Source: Pelecanus crispus
Taxonomy: Eukaryota > Chordata > Aves > Pelecaniformes > Pelecanidae
Assembly: GCF_030463565.1 (NCBI RefSeq)
Contig: NC_134653.1
Location: 33,107,150-33,171,149 of the forward strand
Length of the DNA: 64,000 nucleotides
Direction: 5' to 3'
Both the position numbers and the translations under genes were made by a program. This document shows, piece by piece, positions 49,914 through 62,853 of this stretch. The notes beneath the pieces were generated by a model. That model searched no databases. It was given only the letters and a program-made list of their open reading frames with translations, and was not told the DNA's origin. Within the stretch, counting starts at the first letter, position 1, and the number at the start of each line of letters is the position of its first letter.

Positions 49914-52900
49914 AATAAATACATACACACACACACAGAGCCTTCCTGACTTCATGTGTGACCTTAACTAGCATCATCATCAACTGACTTACCCCTACAG
50001 ATGCATATATTTGATTATAAAAAAAAAAAAAGGTAAAAGACTGTCAAGGAATCCAGTGCTGTGCAAGGGGAAAACCAGAGTTCTTGGTTACTTTATAACA
50101 GAGATCGAAGATTAAATTCAGTGCTCAGGAAGAACGAGGGTAACGGTGCCAACTTGTGCTTTGTTGAGCGGAACGGGATTACCTACTCTGAAGAAAAAAA
50201 AAATTATCAGAGGCAGGCTAGTTCTATAGGCTTCGGAAGAAAATAAAAGTTACCAGCACCAGAGCATCACCTTCCCTGCAGCACTGGTAAGTTAATCAGC
50301 GAGAGCAATTAAATCAATCCACTTTGAATTTTAGCTGCAGCCCCTCTGCACTAAGTAGTTTGTCTCCTCGGAGGATAAAGAACCGCAGGGCTGACTTTCC
50401 CCCAAGCCTTCTGCACCCTTCCTGTGCTTTTCTTCCTCACTGCAGCCTGGTTGCCTGCCTGTCCTCTCTCCTTCTCAAGGGAAAGGGAAGGCCACCGTGG
50501 TGAAGTCACAGCTTCCACAGAATTGATGGGCAGCAGCTTCAGTTCAAAGCCTGCTCTACCCCGCAGGGTCATGTCTTCTTGGACACCACATACAAACACT
50601 GGGCAATCTGTGCACCTGTATTTTGGGAAGCAGCCAAACCCATCTACCATAAAAAGAGGGAAAGGGTAAAGTGTCTTGCATAGACAGTCACTATACAGAG
50701 ACGCTTTTGCTATGAAATCTGCTTAGAATTGTGCAAATTGGTATTAATAGAGATATACTCCAAGCCACTATTCACTTTGTACCTATTTTGCACCCAATCT
50801 TAATGCACAAAATCAGACATAATATTATTAAAACCTGAGATCTGGATGAAATAGATTTCAACTGAATACGCATTATCTGTCGACCAAGCTCATTAACACA
50901 ATATTACAAATATTTTTGATTCCTTTCGCAGCCATACTTAAAGAAATTTCTATTGCACAAATGAGGGAAGAAAACCACTCACATCTGCAGTCTGAATAGC
51001 TCTCAGATACCCACGATCACCTGCACTTCTCTCAGTTCTAAGTTCAGCAACACTTTTCCCTGTAGGAACTTTTTTAGCCAGTGCCTAACTAAAAAGCTGG
51101 CTGAACTGCCAAAGCAGAAGCCATCTAAAAAGCAAATACTTATCTTTCTGGGATAATATCAAATTATTTTATGCCCCTAGAGATAATACAACTGAACTAG
51201 ACACAGGAAGATTGAAAACATGGATAGGCTATACAGTAAGTCGCGCCAATAACCTAGCCAATTCACCTGTTGTTAGGCAAGTTCACTAAACAGACATCCC
51301 AAAAGAGTGCTCCCGAAGGCAGGAACTCCAGAGCTGGCCACCAGTGGCACTCCCTCCAGGAACCCGGGGATATTATTACCTGTCTTAACATGTGTGCGGT
51401 GTGCTATGTACAGAACGTATCGCGGTTCATGCCTTAATACCGCACTATTTATACTGCTTGCATAGCTTGTTCTGATTCCTTCGGCTAGGCCAGTGGGGAT
51501 TTATTTTATTTTTCTTGCTTTGCTGGTGGCAGCTTGTGATTTTGGAATTGTTTACTGTATGAAAAATGCTGCTGAGCTGAATAATTGCATTTACTGAGGA
51601 ATTACTCAGTAATCGATATGAAGGACTTCACTTCCCTACAGAGAACACTGACTGGCGCCACTATTTAAAGACTGCTCTGGCAATTGTTCTGCTTTTGGGT
51701 CAGACAAGAGAAGTATCTTCAGACACCTGAAGAAAGATTACCTTAAAGAGCCTGGAGACACCACGCGTATTTTGTAAAGGGACAGAACCTGGGAGAGAAG
51801 TCAGTGTCCTGGCTGTGGTCCTCCTGGATGCTCGCATCCACGATGCTTCCACAGGACAGGGCAAGAGGGGACATGACTTGCTTCCACAGAGACGCAGTGG
51901 CATTTGTTGTCCAAATTGTTATGATTTAGTGTCATTATGCCTTAAAAAGTCCACCCAAATAATGTATTTCAATTTAAAGCATACTGGCTGAAAACAGCTT
52001 TTTGTGGGGTGGTGGGATTCCCCCCCCCCCTTTTTTTTTTTTTTAAAAAGACATGGCAGCAGGAAAATATGCTCATCTATGACTGGGAAGTCATTTGCAT
52101 ACAACTAGTTTTCTAACATCAGGAATAATTGGATTATTAAAACACTGAAGGCTTTTATTTCTGTTTTCCCCACTTAAAGAGTCAGTTTGTGTATTTTGTG
52201 CATTTCATAACATCTTACAGCAGATCAACTATCTTGTTTCTGTAGGTTGTATAAAGATCAAAGGACACCATGCAAAAATATACACTAATTTTTAAAGCCA
52301 GAAACATTGACAACTGTCACAAAGTTAAACCATGCACTGAAACTTGAAAAAGCTATTATAAATTAACAGCACCCCTTTAATTCTGCATTCTCATTAGTGA
52401 AAGCTACTACGATTGCATAAAACATTTTATCTAATATTAGTCTCAAATTTGTCAGCAGCTCATAGGATATGATGCAAGTGAGACCTATTGACCCATGCAA
52501 TCTCAGTCACAAAGTTTTTTAAATGGGAATAGACTCAGGAGATGTAATGAAAAAGAAATGAATATATTAAGAAAGTATTAATAGCTTCTTTTAACACAAG
52601 TCAGTGAACATTTTCCCACCACTTCCCTATGCAGATGCTTTGACTTAGTTCCAGGGAGTTTAGTTAGTGGGATTTACAGCTACTCCAAGTTCCTTAACAG
52701 TTCTTAACCTGCTGTTTCTTGGCGCGTAGCGCTCGGCCACAAATCACAGCCAACAACTGCTCTCATGGGCAGCTGAGATCTTACAGAAAACATGGTCTTG
52801 GGAGGGGTCAGTCTAAAGAAGAAAAAAAAAATCTGTTCAGGTACATCTCCTATTGGGGTTTCAAAGAGGAAATCTATAAAGCAGTTCTGGGATTGCACTA

Positions 52901-54266
52901 AGCTGATTTCATCTCCTGCTCTCTGAAACAAGAAAGAATGTACAGCCAGGAATAAGGCTACGATCAAAAAGCACACGCGAAAGAGCAAAATGCAGAAGCC
53001 AACGGAGCCCTTAATAGCCCAGATGAGCAATCCTCACTCTCTCACCACGGAAATCGCTGGGACAGCTCTCAGAGCAACCAATCTCTGGCTGGGTTTCGTC
53101 AGATGAGTTAAGCCAATGCTGGGAAGAGAGTTGTAACTGCATATATCACGGAACAGCTACGTCACTATGGCTCTTCCCCCTTGTCTCCAACTTCAAAAAA
53201 AAAAAAGTTTCCTATGTTCTTATACAAAAGGAACTGTGCAATGCAGAGCTAGGCAAACTCCCACTAGGAATGCATATGTCATTTGATAAGGATGATAAAT
53301 CATTAAAAGGGGCATTGCAGTGTTCAACACTGCAGTGGTAACACACCTCCTCTTTCAGAGACTTGCGCTAAACACCAACAGCGTCCAACCTGCCACAGTT
53401 ACACAAGCTGTATCCGGATGGTACACTGCATTCCACCCTTAAAACATGAAAATTTCTCATTTCTCAGGATCCCCACCATCACAAAATGCTTCTAGATATA
53501 GCTAGGAATGTAGATCTGGAGACAGCTCAAAATTGAGCCTCAAGTCCTCCACACAATGGAGTCACCATTTCTCTTGAATATAGTCTCTTGAATATAGCCT
53601 AGGAGGAACAAATGGAATGAATTACACAGCACTCCTTTGGGAACATTAAGTGCAACACTTCAATCCTTACTGCACCTACCTAAGACCTCACCTTCCAGTA
53701 AAGTGGAGAAGGTAACTTAGCATTCTTGTAACCTCACCTCGAAAAGGAACTGCTCCGTCTCTTTTACAAGTGCATGTTCTCTTAAAAAAGGAACAAAAAT
53801 AAATCTCGAGTTGAAAATTAAAAATATTAAATAAGAGCTTCCAAAATGCAACTTCTTCACATGCTCACCATAAACAATCACTAACATTTTAACAGCCAAA
53901 TCTTGCCTTGCAGATGATGTGCAGGCTCCAGGCCTTTCCTACTCTTAAGTATTTGGTTAGAGTTCAAAAATATTCCAAGGCAATGAGTATCTGGCTGTGT
54001 ATTAGGTGCCTTTGCACAAAATCAGCGCATCTCTATGCCCTATTGCAGGGTAAGAGGAGGGAGATGCTAATCTAGGACTTCAGACACAGTCCAAAGGAAG
54101 CTACTGGAACAAAGCCCAAACAACCACAGTTACTTAACATTTTCATTCCTGTTTGGTATCCACTGAACAAAACAGAATAACCTTTTACATGGATGGGGTG
54201 ACTACCACCCGAGAGGCTGCTTTAGCTCCCTGCCAACACATATCCAAGCCTTCCTGAAACATGCAT

Positions 54267-54299
54267 GGGCAGGCGGGCAGGCGGGCAGGCAGGCAGGCA
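54267..54299. repeat. GGCA/GGCG tetranucleotide tract
   Basis: GGGCAGGC units repeat about eight times as tetranucleotides, with both GGCG and GGCA versions. It lies in CCDC92 intron 1. Confidence 0.9.
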
Positions 54300-57200
54300 T
54301 TTTCCTCTCAACTGGTATCTAGCCAGTGCCCCCTCAAAATGTGATAAAACTGCCAAAATGCTTTTTGTATGCTATACAAAATACAATTTCAAGAACAAAT
54401 TAAGGACATGGGAGCCTTCTTGGAAGAACCTTCAAAGTTTTCGCCAGTCCCCATTTTGAAGACTGTCACTGAACTGACCAAACATTTTAAAATAATGTAG
54501 CTCCAATGACAGAACACCCAACTGACAGACACTTAGCTGTTCTTCGCTTAGATCAGCTCTCCATCTCCAGAGACATATGCTATCCCCAAAGTGTTTGTTC
54601 AGCTTATTTCAAAGGATATAATAAAGGAAACCCTGCCGTCTCCACAGCCAGCTCGAGGGCTTTGCTATCCTCCTGCTTGGACATTTGCTTTAAGACACCC
54701 CCCCCCACACCCGATACCATTATACTTCTGCTAATGTAGAACCAGCAATAATACAGTTTAAAACCAGCCTATTCTAGAGGTTCAGATGTATGTTCATCCC
54801 TCATTCATCTGTGCATTAGACTAAACCACTTCAACTAGTTCAGTATTTCTTGAAGTCATGCTTTTCAGACTACATGCCAGGCCTACACAACCACCTTCTC
54901 AATGTCCTTCCTCTCCTCCAGCACTCCCCCGTCAGGGACGAGTACATCTTACAGCAACAACTCTATCCCCCTCTTCCTCCGCCTTCTGTGTTAAAGTATA
55001 ACAATACTTACATGTAATTATTGTCCCATTAACCGGCTTCCATATTACTTTAGTTTGTGTGTTTTAAGCCAAGCAAAATTAGTAGTTCTTTCCTGGAGAC
55101 AACTGAGGGGGAAAAAGGAAACATGCCACTCCCCTCCCAGAGGAAGGATATGATTTCGCTTTCTCAGCTCCTTTTCTATTTCTACTGCTTTTTGATGCTA
55201 TTTTACTCAGTTGTTTCTCTGCCTGGCTTCCCCTTCATTTTCTGATCTGAGATTCTGCAGACTCTTGACACTTAATCTCTGAATGTCCCTGAGGAAGCAC
55301 AAGCTTTCGTATTTTAGTAAGAAAATAATTTTTTGTTACTCCAACAGCAATTGGTATGGCAGCAGGAAGAATAATTAAGTGGACACACTCCTGGTAGCAA
55401 TGATTTAATTCTTCTAGATGCTCTGAACGAACAAGCTGGTACTTTGCAGAGAAATCGCTGACTGCTGCCATGCCCGACTGTCTACCTGAAGTCATGAGGG
55501 CTGCCAGGCATAAATCACGTGGTTTTCCCTGTCCTTGAGACCACACAGCCCCAGAGCTGTCACAATGGAAGAAGACTAAAAGTAATCAGATGTTAAGATC
55601 ACTACCACGACAGAGACTATTAGAGAATCAAATCAAATGGTCCTGCACTGGCATTTTATACAATTATTCTGACCAACACCAGGGTATCCAATGCTTCAGC
55701 TGCACAGCTGTCAAGAAGAAACAGCCAATGAAAATGACCTAATTTGGGCATAATTCACTTTAGGGAAACAAAGAAGGAATCATCTTAGTAACACCAATTA
55801 CTTCAAAAGAACCTCTTTAACAATGATGAAGTCCATGTAATTTTTATTTTTTTAAAATGACAATAAAAGCCCTCATGAGTAAGCCTGCATCTTACTTCAG
55901 AGGAACAGGTTGGTTCTCTTCTGCTTTCTACCGCACGCTCCTGATACGTGGCCTTTATTTTATTCACCCCTTCCTTCTGAGGATAAAATAGTTTGTTATT
56001 TTAACATAATCTCCATCAAGCCACAGAACCCAGACTGCACCCCAATCACAACTAGTCAGTTATACTACTGCAAAGACACATGTTCGTCCTTCTACTAAAG
56101 CCAATTTCTTCTGGCAGAAAGGGAATGAAAATCAAATTAATACTCAGTTCCCCCAGACTAACACAATATCAATGTTACACATAAAAATAAGCCTGATTCA
56201 ATTTCTTTTGAAGTCATTAAGAAAGTTCTCCAGCTTCAGTTACAGCTGAATCAGGACTTAAGCTAGTAAGGTGGGCTGTGGGAGGTTTTTGTACAAGGAT
56301 ATGTTTAAGTGTAACTCTAAATTTATGCTTAAAAATAATACTATACCATGGAAAAGTCAAGGTTGGGGTTCTTTTTTTCATATCGCAAATATTCACTTAT
56401 GAACAGTTCATGTTCTCTTTTAATTTTATTCTCTATGATCAGTAACATGGGAATCGCACAAGAATTCAAAGAAAATGTATTTATGTCATTTTTTAAAAGT
56501 TTCCAGTTCTGAAGGCTTAATGAAACACAAACCAAAAAATTTACTATGCTGGTTTCTCAGAAGTGACTTCATTGGGCAATTTTTTCCCCCGTAACAGGAA
56601 AATAACCTGCCACCACACAGGCATGCAACTATTTCACTATCCAGCCTAGTCGTGACTTTCTCTCACCCCTTCCACTTGCATATACCGAGCAAGAATTTAC
56701 TGTCGCATTTCTGAAAGGCTTCGAAATCCCCTTCCTGGTCATTCAGTGACCCAGGTCAGGGAACTGGTCCAGCTGACAATGAACCTGTTTTTCCACTGGC
56801 TATTTTTCAAGTGATGGGTTCACCATGTAGCACTGCAGACACCCGTGCGGCTGATGGGGAAGAGGAGGCAGGGGAGGATTTAAAAAAAAAAAAAAAAAAA
56901 AAAATCAGAAACCTGGGCGAGGGGTGGTACAGGCAGAACTGCTTCCTGCAGCAGTGCCAGCTCCGGGCACTCACCTGAGCTTGAGCTCCTACTGCAAGAA
57001 CTGCAGAAATGATGATTTGCAGAGTTTACCTGGAATATTTTGGGAGCACATCAAAAGGCACTGAAGCCTTACAGCAAGCTAAATTGTCCTCCTAGGAGAG
57101 ATCCATTTATAGAGAACAGCTATTATAACAGCAGCTCTACAGAACAGCACAACTATTTTTCAGGCAAGTTTAACAGGCTGAGGAGTATGCTTTTCTCTAA

Positions 57201-60200
57201 TGCGTTCTGTGATGCTGTTTCATAAGCCATTGATTTTATTATTTTAGAACAGCAACTACGATCAAACATACAAAAATTGGTCCCCGCTTTGCTAAAGTAA
57301 AGGTTTTGAGACCTGCTGATGAAGGAAGTCTAGTGGTGATGATGACCTATGTCTAAGTCCTTGCTTAAGCAAGTATATATATTTTTTTTTTTTTTAAAAG
57401 TAAATAGGATGCCAAGACAAAAAATTTCAAACAGAGATGCTCTGTACTCTTGCTTACCTAACCCAGGTATCTCAAATTGAGACAATAAAGCTTAAATCAA
57501 GCTTTCATGAGGAATGGAGAGCAAACAAGCACACATACTTTTATTACAAAGGAAACCTGCCGCTAATGACATCATTCACACGGTTTTTTTCCCCCGCAGA
57601 CAGGCACTTCCTAAGCTCCACACCTCTACCCACAGAGATGCGATATGCTGCACCTTTTGTGCCCTCCCTCTGGGCACCGACTCACATTACAGGGAGCTAC
57701 TGTTCCCTGGCACATTTTCAGCCTTTCTAGAGGCAGGTATCATTCTGTTTAGGGAGAAGCCATGAAATTTTAGTGTCTCCAGTCAAGCAATGTTTTTTAA
57801 TAACACTAATCTTAAGTCCTGTCTCTCACCCCAATAATTAAGACCAACAAGCAGCAATGTATTTTAAGTAGAAACCAAAGGTTTTCTAGGCGTGAAATGA
57901 GAGTAAACATGCTCCTCAACAGCAGGAAAGAAACAGTGATCCAAATTACAGGCTTTTTTACCCCCCCAAGGATTATTTAAAAAAAAAAACCCAAAACAAA
58001 ACACCCAAACAGCTTGCAGAAGTTCTGATACACTCCAAGGACATTGTTTTCAGCACTATTTTGTCATGCATCTACCTAACTTCTAGTAGTAGACAAATGT
58101 ATTGCTCCCATTTATAGCACCATGCTCTTTAACATCACCAGGAGAAATGAGCTGGTAGATAACCGTAAAACATTATTAGACAAAATTATTCACTGATCAC
58201 ATGGAGATACTGACTAACACCCATTAGCACACGGCTGAACATCCTTGTTTAGAGGAAGACAATTTTTATATCATTTAAAAATGAGCACAGAGACTCATCA
58301 GGCACGTGTTCAGTGAAGATACTACAGCCAGACATATAAAGGATGCCAGGTTTCGTCAAGGAAGTGAAGGAATCGGAGGTGAGGTACAGCAGGTAGCAAG
58401 CGGGGGGCTAACATTCAAACTTGGCTGTACCAAACGCGCTATTCATTCTCTTAATTTGCTTAGATTAGTGTGCAGGAAAGGAGCGGAGAGTTTGTTTCGG
58501 CACGCTGCAGATGCAAAGGAAAGCAGAGCTCTAGCGATAAGATTTCTGCCTGAACAAAGGGCACCCACGCTGCTTCAACTCCACCCTGGCAGCGGCGCTC
58601 CGTACTGTTGTTCCCAGGCACAGGACAAGCTCTGCCAGAGACTGTTCTGACAACACTGGTTATGGTTACACAATATTAGCTTATTGCAGCATATTCGTCT
58701 CAATAACAACAGTGTGGAAGCTGCAATAAGGCGCACAGACTTATGTCTATGCTTTTCAATGTTTCACAGCTACTCACAATGTTTTATTGTGTGCTGCAGC
58801 AGACATGAAAGAGGCTGCAGAAAGCCAAACCAGCGACCTTTCATGAAACTATCTTTTTTCAACACCAAAATCCTTAGATCTTTCTTTTCTTCGTCTGTGG
58901 CTTTGCTTTTTAAGCCAGCAGCAGGAAAAGCTATGTCCTTGTCTAGTCAGAACACAACTATTTCCCCTAAAGCATCAACATTAAGTTATCCGACACACTG
59001 ATTTTTCAGTAAATCACTGCTCATCAAAACCCACCACTGTCAGTTACCAACAGACACATACACATATACACAAATATATACAGAAAGTGTCACTTGTCAG
59101 CAAAAAAAAAATTCTTAAGCATTATAAATGGTTTCAGAAAGATGGAGTAAACTACAATTTGCTACATTTTTTTAAACTTTACTATGAAAAATGAGGTTAA
59201 ACATGAACTTGAGTGAAAGGATGAATGACATAATAGTATTCTGTTTACACAAGCATTGCAATACATTGTGAATCCTGAGCATACAAAAGCAATCCTTCAA
59301 AGTTTTGCTACTTTAAACCACCATTTTTTAAGCCATAGAAAAGTAATGAGACACCTAGAAATGAGAGTCTAGCACAGCAGCAAAAGTAAACTTGCAAACT
59401 AGTTTATTACAGCTGTATTCCCTCTGTTATACTGTTTATAATGTTCAAGAAATATTTTATTTTACATTATGGTCCACATTCAGGAATAATAGCACTGGGG
59501 AGTTTTTCTTCTGCCTACTGCTGTTAAGGGATTGACTAACGTAGATCTGGATGAACAAATATATTGTCCTTAATACCTACAGCCTCTTGAATTAGGGCAC
59601 ACAGAGGAACAGTTTGATTTTTGTAACTCCAATGACAAAAAGCGTTAAAAAAAAAAAAAGGTAATTTAAAAGCCCTGAAAGTATGCAACTATATGTGAAA
59701 TCTGAAGGAAAGGAAACAACTTTAAGGAATGAAATAAGATTGCTATTTTAGAGTTTGCAACAACTACTGGACTGAAAACTACATACAGCATTTGGATTGG
59801 CCATGAGACCATCTTTTCTAAGGGGATGGGGGAGGACGCTTTAAAGATATACTAAGCAGAAGTACAGCAATAGGATGAAAACAAGCAGTTATGCATCAGT
59901 GTAGCCAATATTCTTTTTTTCCTACTTAAGCAGCTGATACTTTCCCCTGTCACGACCTCCCGGTCTTTGTTGTTCTGCTAAAAATGACTGCTGGAACCTC
60001 AGTATAACCCAAAGCTTGAAAAATTAACAATATTACAAATCTGCCATTATCAGTTGATAAAGCGCTTGCTTTAAATAGTCAAATCAAAAAGCAATGTGCA
60101 GTTTAAAAGCATAAACGTTTGTCTCCCAGAGATTCAGTCATAATAAAGCACTACAGAATTACATTCACTAATAAGCAAGTTATATGTTAAAAGGCACTGT

Positions 60201-61669
60201 ATTTACAGTCACATCCATTTGTCTTGTTTTTTTTCTAATTAAGGAGCATAATTTATATTGCAAAAGCATCGAGAAAGCTTTTTAAGCTTAAGCATCTTAC
60301 CATCTAGGCAAAGCCAACAAGTACCCTGGATGCTTCTTATGCACCTGCAATGCAGATCAAAATGAACAATTCCACCATCAGGGCTGCCTCAGCTTCTGTG
60401 TTTTTATTTACCTTTGCTGCCTCAGCTTTACACAATTTGATAAAGGGAAACTCAAACGCATCCCACCGTTGCCCACGGTGGAAAGGGCCCCTCCCTCCTC
60501 CCTGCTGTCCCACCCCATGTCCTGCGTGGGGAAGCAGAGCATCTACGCGGCTGGAAGGAATCTCCATGTCTGAAGACGCCCTGCACTTCTTTGCTGCCAT
60601 ATCCACAAGCGACAGGCATTCTCCTCAGAAGGAAAAACGTCGCTTCAAATGAAGATTACTCCCTACCCACTCCAAAATGTACACAATCCGTCCATCCATT
60701 CTTCTTCTCCTTGCAGGCCCCGTGTTACCCATGCAAACAACACCGCTGTCACTTTCTAAAGTGAAAACGTACCACGCAGAAGGAGGCTGTGAAGAATGAG
60801 GGAGGGATGCGATGCAATGCAAAACCTGCCCGTGCGGGTGGGAGTCAGCAGCTCCACCGAAGCACATCTGACCTGTGCAGGCGGCGGGAGGTGAATGGGC
60901 GACCGCTCCCTCCCGGGCTAGGGCGCATTCGCCACCGGGCACGAAAGAAACGTCCTTGCCCCTGAGCCAGCAGAACCGGCAAGATAAGGGGTCAAGGGAG
61001 CTGATAACCTCAGATGCGCTAGTGACCACAAAAAGGGCCTTTTACGCTCTTAAAGAGCGGCGGAGGCTCCGCGGCCGGCGGCAGCACGCCCCGGGCAGGC
61101 AGGCAGGCCGCTCCCCGCTGCGGTGCGGCGGCGGCCCCGGCCCCGCTGCGGCAGCAGCCCCGTCTCCCCCGAGGACGCTGCGCTTCCAGCCGGCGCAGGG
61201 CCAGGGACCGCGACCGGCGCTCCCCCGGCAGAGCGGGGCCGGCGGCAGCCGCCTCGCAACGCCGCGCTGGGCGGGGAGAGCCCCGCCGGCGGGGCCGGGG
61301 CAGAGCGCGCCTGTGAGGGGGAGAGGCCCCAGCCCCTCAGGGAGCAGCGGTGCCGCCGACCCGCCCCGCACCCAGCCCCGGCGGGGACCGCGATGCCGTT
61401 AACACCCCCTCAGCCGGCCCAGGGCGGAGGGGACCGGGCGCCGCAACCGCCCCCTCGGCCGCCCCGGGGCCGCCGCCGCTCCCCGGCCCCTCACCTGCTC
61501 AGCCCTCCGCGGCGGTGCCGAGGCCGGCTCGCTGCCTCCCGCCGCAGGGCCCCCACGGGCGCTCCGGGCCGCCCACCCCTCGCTGCCCGCGGCAGGCGGC
61601 CGGCTCAGCCGCTGCCGGCGCTCATCGCCCCTCCGCAGCCGAGGGGCGCCCGGCGGGGCCGGCACTTAC

Positions 61670-61765
61670 CGGCCGCGGGGGGTGGGGGGGGCGCGGCGGG
61701 GACGGGGACGGGGACGGGACCGGGGGCGGCGGCGCAGGCGCAGGTGCGGCTGCGGCAGCCCGGCC
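61670..61765 (-). other. CCDC92: Probable non-coding first exon of CCDC92
   Basis: The lower boundary is well supported by a near-consensus donor (GGCCG then GTAAGTGCC on the minus strand). The upper boundary, the start site, is a guess placed just below the X-box. No long reading frame is required because the coding start lies in the next exon. Confidence 0.45.
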
Positions 61766-61766
61766 C

Positions 61767-61780
61767 GTCGCTATGGCAAC
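61767..61780. promoter_or_regulatory. RFX X-box in the CCDC92 promoter
   Basis: GTCGCTATGGCAAC matches the symmetric X-box GTTGCCATGGCAAC at 12 of 14 positions, with the right half-site GGCAAC perfect. X-boxes recruit RFX factors, which drive ciliary genes. It lies about 100 bases above the first-exon donor, a usual X-box distance from a start site. Confidence 0.65.
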
Positions 61781-62194
61781 GGGGGGGGGTCAGCGCTCTC
61801 GGCGGCCGCGAGACCTATCCCCGCCCACGGGGGGGGGGACGGGACGGGGACGGGGACGCGCGCGCCTACCCCGCGCGCCGCGAGCGCGCGTCCGCAGGGC
61901 AGCGCGTGCACGGAGGTGCGAGGGGGCAGCGGGCGCCGCGCCGGGCCTGCCTGCACGCGCGGGTGGTGCGGGCAGCCGCGCGTGCGCGTGCGGAGAGGTG
62001 CAGACAGGTGCGCGCGTGTGTGCACGTGAAGCGGTGTGCGTGCACAGCTGCAGACAGGTGCGCGCGTGTGTGCACGTGAAGCGGTGTGCGTGCACAGCTG
62101 CAGACAGGTGCGTGCGTGCGCATATGAAGCTGCGTGCATGCACGCAGACGCGCACACAGGTGCAGACAGGTGCGTGCGTGCTGTGTGCGTGCGT

Positions 62195-62359
62195 GCATGC
62201 ACATGAAGCGGTGTGCATGCGTGTACACGTGTGCAGACAGGTGCATGCACATGAAGCGGTGTGCATGCATGCACACACACGTGTGCAGACAGGTGCATGC
62301 ATGTGTGCATTCACACCGCTTCATGTGCACACACGTACACACACAGGTGCAGACAGGTG
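62195..62359. repeat. Higher-order block A within the minisatellite
   Basis: This 165-base block recurs at 62641-62803 (163 bases) with only one substitution and one 2-base deletion visible. Each block includes an inverted core unit (CACACCGCTTCATGTGCAC). Confidence 0.9.
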
Positions 62360-62640
62360 TGTGCGTGTGTGCACATGAAGCAGTATGCATGCACACATGC
62401 ACAGAGGTGCAGACAGGTGTGTGCGTGCACGCACATGCACAGAGGTGCAGACAGGTGTGTGCGTGTGTGCACATGAAGCAGTGTGCGTGCACGCACATGC
62501 ACAGAGGTGCAGACAGGTGCGTGCGTGTGTGCACGTGAAGCGGTGTGCATGCACACACGCACACAGGTGCAGGCAGGTGCGTGCGTGTGCACATGAAGCA
62601 GCATGCATGCACACACACAGGTGCAGACAGGTGCGTGCAT

Positions 62641-62803
62641 GCATGCACATGAAGCGGTGTGCATGCATGTACACGTGTGCAGACAGGTGCATGCACATGA
62701 AGCGGTGTGCATGCATGCACACACACGTGCAGACAGGTGCATGCATGTGTGCATTCACACCGCTTCATGTGCACACACGTACACACACAGGTGCAGACAG
62801 GTG
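62641..62803. repeat. Higher-order block B within the minisatellite
   Basis: This is the near-identical partner of the block at 62195-62359, offset by about 446 bases. It includes the inverted core at 62756-62774. Confidence 0.9.
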
Positions 62804-62853
62804 CATGTGTGTGCACATGAAGCGGTGTGCATGCACGCACACACACACATGTA

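Larger units (their letters stand above)
47555..61669 (-). other. CCDC92: Large CCDC92 intron 1 with simple repeats
   Basis: About 14 kb separate the promoter exon from the first coding exon. I see no coding exon with family similarity on either strand; the open frames here are short and have no recognisable domain. Low-complexity tracts are T17-G17 at 49880-49913, a GGCA/GGCG tract at 54267-54299, poly-A at 56882-56904 and several shorter A or T runs. An X-box-like palindrome lies at 49543-49556 inside a moderately GC-rich patch (49,200-49,560). Confidence 0.7.
61040..61990 (-). promoter_or_regulatory. CCDC92: CpG-island promoter of CCDC92
   Basis: The stretch is extremely rich in G, C and CpG, unlike all else in the window apart from the neighbouring repeat. 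It lies where the CCDC92 first exon is expected. It contains GC boxes (such as GGGGGCGGC at 61722-61730), an NRF1-like GCGCAGGCGCAGG (61732-61744), G-rich GGGACG repeats (61698-61720 and about 61827-61856) and an X-box (61767-61780). Two minus-strand donors, GTAAGT at 61669-61664 and GTGAGG at 61494-61489, could end alternative non-coding first exons. No TATA box is evident. The start site cannot be fixed from sequence. Confidence 0.8.
62000..62853. repeat. GT/GC-rich minisatellite, 15 units of 38 to 71 bp
   Basis: The motif GCAGRCAGGTG begins at 62000, 62050, 62100, 62162, 62233, 62285, 62349, 62409, 62447, 62509, 62569, 62623, 62679, 62729 and 62793 (the 62569 copy has GCAGGCAGGTG). Between these lie GTGCGTGCGTGTGTGCAC runs and the core GTGCACATGAAGCGGTGTG. 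The mean period is about 57 bases. The array abuts the CCDC92 promoter island. Long open frames on both strands (Cys, His and Thr rich) are products of the repeat and not genes. Confidence 0.95.

Noticed and set aside
55235..55546. 103-codon minus-strand frame in CCDC92 intron 1
   Set aside because: It has no recognisable domain, no clear acceptor or donor in phase and no promoter feature. Random frames of this length are expected in 64 kb.
60875..61402. 175-codon plus-strand frame at the edge of the CpG island
   Set aside because: Composition follows GC content and no family resemblance is seen. It overlaps the CCDC92 promoter on the opposite strand.
61123..62378. Long plus-strand open frames (318 and 342 codons) across the CpG island and minisatellite
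   Set aside because: They are low-complexity Ala, Pro, Gly and Arg translations of GC-rich DNA; stop codons are rare there by composition. No domain is visible.
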